A stretch of DNA of 64,000 bases from Choanephora cucurbitarum (Eukaryota; Mucoromycota; Mucoromycetes; Mucorales; Choanephoraceae): the NCBI GenBank assembly GCA_025331435.1, contig JAIWNI010000038.1, forward strand, positions 1 to 64,000. The letters are read 5' to 3'. The translations under genes were made by a program, and so were the position numbers. Shown one piece after another: positions 1 to 9,914 of the stretch; position 1 is the stretch's first letter; the number at the start of each line of letters is the position of its first letter. The notes beneath the pieces are model-generated. The model was not told where the DNA came from and made no database searches. It saw only the letters and a list, made by a program, of their open reading frames with translations.

Positions 1-1965
1 CTTGTACCTTTAGTAACAGATATCGTGCCCACCATTCAACAAGTTTCATCATGGTCAAATATTACACAAAATGAAATGCATGGTCGTCTACTTCAAGTTC
101 AATTCCTGTTACGTGGCCATCTCTATCGAGCCACATCAGAAGAAGCTAGTGAGTTTATTCAAAAGATACCTTCTACCATGTCTACTCTTTTAGAGCAAGT
201 TATTCAAGATGTTTTTTGTCCTATGAATAATGCACTTGCTCTGAGCATTCTCTGTGAATTTATTGTAGACCAACGATGGATGCTTGGCCAAGCTGAATGT
301 GAAGAATTGGCAGCTCAGCATTTCTCTGATATCCGTTCTCGTCTGGTTCAATTCAGTTTAGAGACCATTCAAAGTGACCAGAAAGAGAACGTGATTGGTG
401 GTTATTTAGTACGTGAGACCTTGGCTGCTATTTTGGTGACAGATAACTTGTTGAAGCCTCAACTACAATTCGACTCCATCTTATTCCTCCTACAAGATCG
501 CGATTATGAAGTACGCCTTATGTTCTTGCAAAAACTATTAGACCATGTACAAGCTGGCAAATCGTTTGAAAGGTAAGTTAAATGACAAAACAGAAACAAT
601 TTGCCCTTTTTCTGAAAAAGATTGGATAGTACTCTGCCTTTACAGACCATATTGGTTCAAAGAACATTTGGGGATGAAGAACATTTGAACTGTTATGTGC
701 TCACAGCTAGATTACTGATGGCTATCAATCCTACAACACCCTATCCCATAAATTCCGCCTTACCTTTCTCTTTAGAACACTATTGGGATAGATTGGTTGT
801 TCAGCTCAATGAAAAGAGAGCTTTATCTGTAACAGAGTCTGTTCTTCCTTTGTTAGGCTCGCTTCTTTCTCAAGTAAGTGTTGCTCATTGTTTTATATAT
901 CAATACTTACAATTTATACTTTCTTTTCTCTAGATTCTAGATCAGAATCAAACTTTATCCTTGGATAAGGTATGGACCCAACAATGCTTAGACACTTGGA
1001 GTGAATACATCAAGACATACAGTCAGAAGGAAATCACGCTACCTTTACGTGAAGCCGTTGTCAAGTCGCTTGTATTGACTTCAGTTCACTTGTTTGACCA
1101 GGCGGACCAAGAAAGAGAACAAGCTCGCGTGACAGCCTGTTTGGCTATTGCACAGTTACTTCAGGATGATGATATTGATGTGCGTCAAGACACAGCCTCC
1201 ATTGTCTCAAGAGCACTTGGCTTGCCTGCTCCTGTACATCATGAACGTGCTTTAGAGTTAGTCCATCTCTTTTTGACTCGTCAATTCTGTCAGTCCAGTC
1301 CACTTCAGGCACATTTGATTCAGACACTTTCTGAAGATTACACTTTAAGTAACGTATCCACAGCACAGATATTGGTTTTTTTATTCACGCAATTTTTCTT
1401 AGGTCAAGTGTTAGATAACGAACTCTCTCAGACAAAGGCTTTGTTTGCTAAAGAAAACCCTAATATTTATAAGGAAGACTTGATTGACGTTCAATGGGCT
1501 AATGCTGATTTAAGCAAGGCTTTGATGAAGAAGCAATTACAGCCCATCGCTTTTGATATCAAGGCTAAAGAATGGATTCACTTCACTGAGCAATTGAATA
1601 CATACAGAAACGTAGGATTATAAGTAACATGTTGTAGAGTCTTGTTCTTATTCGTTTGATAGTTTATGCGATATGGTCCCTTTGGTCTTACATCGGGAGT
1701 GAATGTGTTCATGGCTATGTATCGCGCCGTACTCTACTTGCATTTGGCTGTGGATGCCCCAATTGATCATGACCTTACTCTTCTTGTAGGTTTGCGCGAT
1801 GGTCTATCTCAACTGAAGAAAAAGACTATTCATCCTCTCATCTGGTCTCTTTTGCGCGGCGATACAGGCTTGTATTCTAAAATCAAATTACTTCTTCATC
1901 GTTATGGTGGTCCTGAAGAGTTAGATGATATGTTTTTGTTGGCTCCTGATTCAAGAAAAGTCTGA
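1..1965 (+). CDS. THADA/Trm732-like protein, C-terminal part (5' end outside window)
   Basis: The open frame is already running at base 1. Exons: <1-572, 621-873, 934-1611, 1663-1965, with GT-AG introns of 48, 60 and 51 nt that keep frame; about 601 residues are visible. The segment NEMHGRLLQVQFLL near the start matches the conserved NxxHGxLLQ stretch of the THADA/Trm732 (DUF2428) family; the rest is helical and HEAT-like. In yeast, Trm732 partners the Trm7 methyltransferase for 2'-O-methylation of tRNA position 32; I infer the same role here. The third intron has a weaker donor (GTAGGA), chosen because the frame would otherwise stop at 1621. The gene ends convergently with the next gene, stop codons about 150 bp apart. 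Family fairly sure; exact function inferred. Confidence 0.75.
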
Positions 1966-2115
1966 ATTGTAAATAGTTCCCGATTGTTACTTGTTTATAA
2001 ATAGATATCATCTTTGTGATATGATTAATGTACATGAAGATAATGCTGTAAAGAAATCAAATGGGGGGTATGTAGATATAATAGCTTTTTATAATACTAA
2101 CATGATAGAGACACC

Positions 2116-4876
2116 TTATTGAACATCATTCCAAATGAGTTGTGCCTTTTCAATAACAGGTGCTGGTAATCCTATTTAAGAAAAAAGAAAGAGCAATGAA
2201 CACATGGATTTGAGGACTGTTTCGAGAGAAAGAGAGTATCTTACCTGCCATTTGAGCCACTTTTAAGCCATGAGATTGTTGACATATACCAGGCTGTACT
2301 TTATGAAGAAAACGAAAACCACCTTGACTATTCTCTTCTAATTCTGTACAATAACATTTCAAATCAGGGTACTGAGACATCGTATTGGCAAGCTCATGAT
2401 AGTGTGTAGCAAAGATAGTACGACATTTGATATGTTGATGCAGATAATCCACAATACCAAAAGCCAAAGAAAACCCATCTTTGGTAGATGTGCCTCTACC
2501 TACTTCATCCATAATGACTGTTGATTTAGAGGTAGCTTGATTCAGGATGGTAGCTACTTCAGACATCTCCACCATGAAAGTCGATTGGTTTTGAGCCAAA
2601 TTATCGGCTGCACCTACACGACTAAACACTTTGTCTGTGATCCCAATCCATGCACGATCCGCAGGCACAAAGCACCCCATGTGTGCCATGATAACAATGA
2701 TCGCATACTGACGAAGGAACGTGCTCTTGCCGCCCATGTTGGGTCCTGTCAAGAGCCAGATAAGTCGACTGGGGCCAATATCGCAATCATTGTTCACAAA
2801 CGATTGGCCCTTCCGAGCCAAGTTGAATTCAACTACAGGATGTCGTCCGCCTACAATCAAGGTGCGCTGAGTGCGAGTCATGCGCGGTCTCACATAGTTG
2901 TTTTTGAGGGCCAGATGAGCAAAACAGGTGAGAACATCCAACTGAGCCAGATGGTGACAGCTCTGAAGGATAGAGGCACTATGGTTCAGGACATGATCGA
3001 CCATCTGCTCAAACACTTCACTTTCAACCTGAATGATTTCTGATTGAATTCGATCGAGTTGAATCGAGATATGTGTCCAGTCGTCGATTTGATAACGCTT
3101 CTTGCTCTTTGTATGGTTTAGAGGAATAGCATGGGGAAAACGCTCGGTGAGATGTTTGGCTTGTCTGGCATTGACCTCCACCATATGTTTTAGAGGGCCG
3201 TCTGTTATCAGTGAAAGAGAATTACCACATAGGGACCGAAGCTCTATCTGTAGCTCCAAACGTTGCTTTTGAAGTGCTTCAAGCTCTTTATGAAGTTTCA
3301 GCAAGGTAGGATGAAACTCATGATTCACAAAGCCGTACTCTTGGTTCAAGTTGTTTTGAATTTTCTCATAATCGAAAGCGCTCTGGATATAGTCTGCAAT
3401 GGGTGTATGCGGATCCAATTCAGACATGAATTTTTGTAGGTCCTGAATGGGTTCAAGTTTGTGATTCAACCTTTGCATCAGATCCAATGTGTTCCATACA
3501 TCCATCAGATCAGAATGCTGACCTCGTTTGAGTGCCAATCTCTGTAAGGCTCGCTGAGCATCTGTGCTTGATTTCAAGAGAGCACGCACTTCATCCAACA
3601 GAAATGGATCGTCTCGAAATATCTCAACAATGTCCAGTCGACGCTTGATCTCATCCGGGCTTGTGAGTGGACTCGAAATCCATCGTGTGAGCAAACGTGA
3701 TCCTGCACTAGTGGATGTACGATCCAACACGCCCAACAGACTGTCTGTTCGAGTTCCCTGAAGAGACTTTAATAGCTCAAGAGAGGACATGGCAGCGCTG
3801 TCAATAGAGACACAGTCGTGAATGTCAAACTGAACTGGCCTTTGCCACTTGGGTTTCCGACTGATATGTGTCTCATTAACGTACATCATCAATGCCATGC
3901 CTGCTGCCAGCTCATCTTGATTGAAATCAGGTAAGAGATGTTGAAACATACCATTGAGTGTTCTGGCTCCTGCTTGTGAATCAAATTGACTGTCGTCCTG
4001 ATAACTGATGGTGATGTTTGGATTGTGGACTAACAACCGAGTGATAGGATCATACACATCAGCATCAAATAACCCCTGTTCCCATTTGTCCTCTGGAAGC
4101 TTCATAGATGATGGTAAAATCACTTCGCGTGGTCGAATACGTGCGATATCATCTTTTAATCGAGCCAGTGTGGTTGGCTGCATCACAAATTCGCCTACTG
4201 ATATATCAACCCAAGCAAGGCCGATACTATCTTGATTGGGATAAATTGAAAGCAAATAGTTGTATTGATTGGATTGAAGAAAACGCTCTTCTATCACTGT
4301 GCCAGGTGTGATGACTCGAGTGATACGACGTTGTATTCCAGCTACTGTCTGGTCATCTCGAGTGACTGCGCCCAGCTGTTCGCATAGAGCAACTTTGCAT
4401 TGAAGTCGATTGACAAGGATATCAAGGTAACGATCCAATGAACGTAAAGGGAATCCGGCGAAATCAACAATGTTGCCTGAACTGATAGACTTTTTCGTTA
4501 ATTTCAAGTCGAGTTGAGAAGCATATTTGGAAGCATGAGACTCGTACAACTTGATCATGATAAATACAACAATAGTAAGAAACATTCAATTTATCGAAAA
4601 AGAAAGCATGTCATGTATAGGCTGTACCTCATAAAAATCGCCAACCTGAACCAGTAAGACACATTGAGGGTATTTATTAGTGAATTCGCGAACTGTGTCC
4701 AACACAATGGATCCTGTTGGAGGTATGATATGTTCAAGTGGCTTTGGCTCGACTCTATCCACCTTAAGCTCGGTCAACTTTAGCTTCGATACACGCTTAG
4801 GTAGTGGGATAGTGGATTGAAATGAGCGAGAAATGATCATTATTGGCCCAAGTCGCTGTCGAGCATATCGCCACAT
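2116..4876 (-). CDS. MSH1: MutS-family mismatch repair ATPase, mitochondrial MSH1 type
   Basis: Exons (minus): 4876-4628, 4549-2245, 2171-2116, coding about 869 residues. The N terminus (MWRYARQRLG, then Arg/Ser-rich) looks like a mitochondrial presequence. It is followed by the MutS mismatch-binding motif GDFYE split by intron 1 and continued as LYESHASKY. VDFAGFPLRSLDRYL is the FAGFP signature seen in Msh1 rather than in nuclear MSH2/3/6. The C-terminal ATPase has Walker A TGPNMGGKST, a Walker B-like VIMDEVGRGTS and FATHYHEL. The last short exon supplies GLPAPVIEKA, the usual MutS C-terminal segment, and ends at a TAA. Expected role: mismatch binding and maintenance of mitochondrial DNA. 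Targeting is inferred from the N terminus and family resemblance. Confidence 0.87.
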
Positions 4877-7556
4877 GTCAAACCGAGATAATAGAAAAAG
4901 TAAAAAAAAAAAAATATTTTTGTCTGCTTGTCAGTTCAAAAAAAAAAAAATCAAAACTCAGCCTACCATCCAATTGCAGTAAGAAAAAAGAAAGAGGAAA
5001 GGCAAAAGCGGAGGGGAGGAGAGACAGAATGAGCGTGGTCACAGTAAAGAAGGTTTCTTTTGTGTTTGCCGAATGTCGGGCTAATTTTTTTTTTTTATTT
5101 TTCATTACCGCCAAATAAACTCTGCAATCGTCCCACTGACACATGGACACTAATTTTAAGGTGATCGGACTTTGACTGAAGTCAAGGTTGGTCTTAGAGT
5201 AATTAGATTTGGGATTAAGAGGTTCTTTAATCTGTTCTGTATAGATGGTAAACTGAGAATAGCACGTACAAAAGGAATATAGAAGTAACGCAAGTGATCT
5301 AGAAGGAAAGCTGCTTGCTGCAAAAGCTTTGACTTTCAAGTGGCCTAGTTGCACTAAATTGTTTGGAAGTGCTTATCATCATGACGTGGTAATTGCAAGC
5401 TTCTCAAATCGATAATTCGCAATCAACACAATTTGCTTGTTATTGTCTTTGTCAATCTAACATATTCAGAACAGATAGATTTTTTTTGTGTGCAACCCTT
5501 CTTTTTTCTTACTGCTTTTCAACATAAACGAACGCATTGTTTATTTTTTTATCGACATCATCTCCTTACAGACTCTAACTTCTTTCTATTCTCTAGTGTG
5601 TCTTTTCAATACTCCATTTTGTAACCATTTCAAAAGGAAGATATGTTGTGTGCGTAATAGCTGTCAGGTTGCCACTCTGTTCTTTATGAATGTGTTTCAC
5701 TGAGATCGTGTCAAGCGATCATGCTTCTACAATTGGATATGCTACGCCACTGGGTGCCAAAAATGTGTCATTATGGTAACCATGAATTCTGTTACTCTAG
5801 TTCTTGTGTATTTTCTTTTATTCTCTCCTTTATTTTTTTTTAATGTATCGAATGGAATAACCTGATTGCTGGATTATTTTTTAATGTGAAACTCTCTATG
5901 TTTCCATTTGTTGATACTATCGCTTGACTGAGGGAAGCTAATGAATTCATTCTCAATCATGTTTCATTGATTGCATGTGAGTGTTATTATTACAAAGTCA
6001 ATATAGGCTTCTTGACAACAGGTTCTATCACCGTACTATGTAGAAGAGAGAATGAATTAGTTGTCTATCTCAGTTATGCAGAACATGTTCAACTATGTCC
6101 TTAAAAGAATAAATTCGAGAATGGAAACACTATGAACATTTATCAAAGAAGAATTGACTATGATCACCTGTTCTTAAAATGGCTAACGTCAGCCACTCTG
6201 TCTTCTCATTGTTCTGCTTGATATTAGATAACTAACCTGTGAGAAGGACGGGCATTTCAAATACATACTGTGACTTAATGTTACACCTGAAAAGCTCAAT
6301 TGACTTCTCTGAAGACATGATGCATGTGATAGTGAAACCAATTTACTGTTGGCTATGTTAAGGCAATTATGCTTACTTGCCCTACGCAAAATGAACTTTC
6401 TACTTGCAACCTTGATAGTCTTATTATGTAGGACAAAGAAAGTATCATGCGTGAGTCCAGTATTCTTCTTTTTTGTAGCCAGATAACAGAATGGCCTCAA
6501 ATGCCATTTTCTAGTGTTTTTTATATGAAGCAACAGAGTAAGACTGCCTGTTATTTGGCATTCGATAGTCTGGTTAGATGAAGAAAGTGACTCTTCTAAA
6601 AATCTAACAAAATAGAGATTCTTGAAATGATATGTTTTTTTTGGTTTCAGTTTCTAATGTAACACTTACTTGTGTTTAGCGTTTTTGTAAGGATGAAATG
6701 AATGAAAAGAATAAGAAGAAACATAGAAAATACACACACACAACTTCATTCCAGCTTCAATTACTTATTATATACAAAAGAAAAAAGCCTATTGTAGCAT
6801 TTGTTTGTGATATTGGTTACTTCTGTTTGTTTTGATAGCTAACAAGATCGTATGACCATGAACTACGCAAGAAAAGTAAGATGAGCTACAAGAATTCTTC
6901 TTTTAGCTGGAAAAAGAAGAACTTCTTGATTGGCCATTTCAGCAGGACTAGTCCCCCCTTCTTTCCTTAGGCAAAACCCTTAATATGCAATTAAAAAAGA
7001 AAGAAAGAGAGTTACAGCATTATTTTGGGTTTGAAACAAGTTACTTATAGACTGACACGAGCAAGAAATGAATTGAAGTTTTAGTGTGGTTTCTTATGAG
7101 AGGATCGTCCTCTTTTGTGTACAAACTGAGTATGACAGAGTTCTTGGATGCCCTGAGCGGACTTTCTGATCGAATGGATAATAAATAAAAAAAAGGATCC
7201 AAGAAGTAAATTGAAGCACTGGTTAGGCTAATAGTGTGCTTTTTGGCTTGGAAAGTGAGAATGACCCCAACATAGTATGAAAAAGAAAGAATAAGCGAAA
7301 CAAGATTTCTTCTATGAAAATTGATTGATTTTTGTTCTTTAGCATAATTTTTTTTTTCTATTGTCTTCGTATTGTACTTTGAAGGGTTGTTTTTTTCCCT
7401 TTAGGTAGCTCCCTGTTTTTTTTTGGGAAAGACAAATTCGAATTCAGAATATGAGATCGAGCTTTATTTTATTAGGCTTTTTTTTTTCTTTTTATTTCCT
7501 TCTCTCTCTCTCTTTCTTTCCTTTAATTTTTTTTTTGGCTTTGAATTTCTTTCATC
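4877..7556 (+). other. Gene-free interval upstream of MSH1 and the DUF2415 gene
   Basis: About 2.7 kb between two divergent genes. It has many A and T homopolymers and short open frames without recognisable domains. The 158-codon minus frame at 4878-5354 is low-complexity and lies in the MSH1 upstream region; I do not call it. I see no tRNA or transposon signature. Confidence 0.6.
7470..7556 (+). promoter_or_regulatory. Pyrimidine-rich leader before the DUF2415 gene
   Basis: An almost uninterrupted T/C tract (T runs plus a CT repeat) lies directly upstream of the ATG at 7557. Such tracts commonly mark the core promoter or start-site region of fungal genes. No clear TATA box was identified; the regulatory role is inferred. 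Confidence 0.4.
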
Positions 7557-9587
7557 ATGAACTATTATGAATACGATGAATTCAATCAGGAAGAAGACGA
7601 CTCGGACTATTCATTAGATTACGAATATCTTGGTCCACGCAAACCAAACTATAGAAACAATCAAGATAGTGACTCAATTGCCTCAGAACTCTCTGACGCT
7701 TCAGATGAAGATGGGTTTGATATGTGGGATGAAGACCCTTACAGCACAAACGATTTTACTTGGGAGTCCAATGATATGCGACTCACTAGTTTCATTAAGC
7801 GCCGACAGAAAGAACTCATCAAATTGAAGAACACAGCACCATGGAGCCAATCTTCTTTCTGGAGAAAAGAAAAGGGTTGGCCACAACAACTACCAGCGTC
7901 TAATTCAACAACCAATCACGATCAATCAGCCAATGCACTTACACTCGTACTCTCTGATTATGGTACGCAAGAGAGACTGTTGGCTGTCTACCGAGATCGA
8001 ATCATTGAATGTGGTCGACCCTTAAATGAGACAGTGACAAGCATAAAAAACACAATTACCTGGCTTGACTCTCACCAAAGTCAACCAGCGTCTGATTTGA
8101 CTCAAAGTTGCCATAAATTTGTTGAAACACATGCCTCTATATCCATTCCCAAATCATTACCCAATCCTGTTCAGTCACTGAAGACGATTGAATCTTCAGC
8201 TAACGATTATATCCCAACCTCCTCTGTAAATAACTCACATATTGCATCTAAACTTGTTCCTTATACCAAATATGTCCAAAGAAGTCAATATCCAGCCCCT
8301 CAGAATGCCTATTTAGCACTCGAATTTGAACCCCTCTGTCTAGCTAAAAAATACGGATATATGGCCATTGGTGGCATTGAGGGTGAATTTGAGCTGTACT
8401 GTTCTATGCATGAAAAACCGGTAAAGATTTGGGGTACTAAATTCAAAGGCAAGAACAATGTACTGTTGATGACAAACGCGGTTCAGATTGTCAGATGGAA
8501 CAAGAAAGAGGATCAGCACACTTATTATCTGATTGCTTGCATGAACGATGCAGGAGTTTTAATTTATGAATTGCCCAATCATCAGCACTGTCAGCAGCAC
8601 CATTCACCCGCCATTCAACTGCAATGCCATATTCGAGCATTTGAGCATGTTCCTATCAACGATGCTCGAGTCAGTCCTGATGGCAGCCACATCATCTGTA
8701 TAGGCGATGACGCCTGTGTCTTTCATATTGCTGTCTCTCTAGATCAACACCATCGACTGGTATTTGGAACACCTACACGACTCAGCATCTCAAAAGAAGT
8801 CCTGTCGCATTCTTATAAGCCATCGCCTATCAATGATCTACCACCCTCTACCTATTCATCCCAATATGTTGCCTGGAGTGCCTCTTCACTCTATTTTGCT
8901 CATACATCAGATACACACAGTCATGTCTTTATCTGGCGAACACAACCTCAGATTGAAATGGTCTATCGAATTGATGCAGCTGGTTACACCTATGCTATCC
9001 AATTTCATCCTGAATTGGAAGGCGTCTTGGTGTTCTCGAATCGGTATGGCTATCTACATACAGTAAACATAGAAGAATGTATGACTCAAGAAGGGTTACC
9101 AGTCAAGTTGATGGATTACAATTTAGAGTTTTCTAAAAGGAATGAAGGAAATTGGCTGAGATATACTGAGCAATCAGAACATCGTTGTACACCAGTCTGT
9201 TTGAAAGGTACAGACACAGTCTGTCATACAAACCATTTGGTCGTACGACATGAGATTACTATGATCTCCTTCCGTGGTGAAAAGAACAAACAGCTTCGAA
9301 TTCTTGCCAAAATCAATGGTCTCCAATGGTCTCGCGATGGTTCATTTTTGTATGTCTCGACTAAGAAACGGGTGTTGGCCTATAAGTTTGTATCAGGTCA
9401 TATACAAAGTTTGAAGAAGATAGCTGCTCAGGCCGCACTAGCTATATTAGAGAAAGGCAGTGTTACTGGCAAACGAAAACGAGATCAATTATCAGTTCAG
9501 CAAACATGGTCTAAGAAATGGAATGATCTACCACCTCACCTTCAATCCAACATATTAGATAACACACGCTTTGCTAGTCATTGGTAA
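7557..9587 (+). CDS. WD40-like protein with DUF2415-type region
   Basis: Single-exon gene of 676 residues starting at ATG 7557 after a pyrimidine-rich leader. The first ~60 residues are acidic (runs of D/E, Y and S). The middle and C-terminal parts look like divergent WD40 blades: INDARVSPDGSHIICIGDD, then a WSASSLYFAHTSDTHSHVF stretch and VFIWR. The combination of INDARVSPDG with an AHTSD element resembles the DUF2415 domain of uncharacterised fungal WD-like proteins. The end is basic (KRKRDQ). No catalytic motif or signal peptide is visible. Function unknown; a beta-propeller scaffold is the most likely structure. Confidence 0.75.
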   Translation: MNYYEYDEFNQEEDDSDYSLDYEYLGPRKPNYRNNQDSDSIASELSDASDEDGFDMWDEDPYSTNDFTWESNDMRLTSFIKRRQKELIKLKNTAPWSQSSFWRKEKGWPQQLPASNSTTNHDQSANALTLVLSDYGTQERLLAVYRDRIIECGRPLNETVTSIKNTITWLDSHQSQPASDLTQSCHKFVETHASISIPKSLPNPVQSLKTIESSANDYIPTSSVNNSHIASKLVPYTKYVQRSQYPAPQNAYLALEFEPLCLAKKYGYMAIGGIEGEFELYCSMHEKPVKIWGTKFKGKNNVLLMTNAVQIVRWNKKEDQHTYYLIACMNDAGVLIYELPNHQHCQQHHSPAIQLQCHIRAFEHVPINDARVSPDGSHIICIGDDACVFHIAVSLDQHHRLVFGTPTRLSISKEVLSHSYKPSPINDLPPSTYSSQYVAWSASSLYFAHTSDTHSHVFIWRTQPQIEMVYRIDAAGYTYAIQFHPELEGVLVFSNRYGYLHTVNIEECMTQEGLPVKLMDYNLEFSKRNEGNWLRYTEQSEHRCTPVCLKGTDTVCHTNHLVVRHEITMISFRGEKNKQLRILAKINGLQWSRDGSFLYVSTKKRVLAYKFVSGHIQSLKKIAAQAALAILEKGSVTGKRKRDQLSVQQTWSKKWNDLPPHLQSNILDNTRFASHW

Positions 9588-9914
9588 TAGGCTTTCCTAT
9601 TTATTATTTATTTCCTTATTGTACACATTTCCTCGTCTTTATAAGTCCTCCCCTCCCAAAAAAAAGTATATAAAGTTATTCTCTCTCTCTCCATTATGCA
9701 TATTCATAAACTACTATGTTTTTAACAAACTTATAAGATGGCTACAATTAGCCTTTATTTTTGTTTTTTTTTGTTTAAAATAATACACATGCATATATAC
9801 ATTGATGTTTATATAACACTGAAGCCCTATCTTATAGTTTTCTTTCTTTCTCCTTTAAATTTAAAATTACATACACAACAAAAATAAAAGAGGCAATAAA
9901 AAATGAGTTACAAC
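9588..9914 (+). other. Convergent 3' spacer
   Basis: 327 bp between the stop codons of the DUF2415 gene and eEF2. AT-rich with T runs and AATAAA-like words on both strands, consistent with two facing 3' UTRs. No gene seen. Confidence 0.6.

Noticed and set aside
4878..5354. 158-codon minus frame upstream of MSH1
   Set aside because: Low-complexity, contains homopolymer-coded Phe and Lys runs, lies in the promoter of MSH1 on the same strand.
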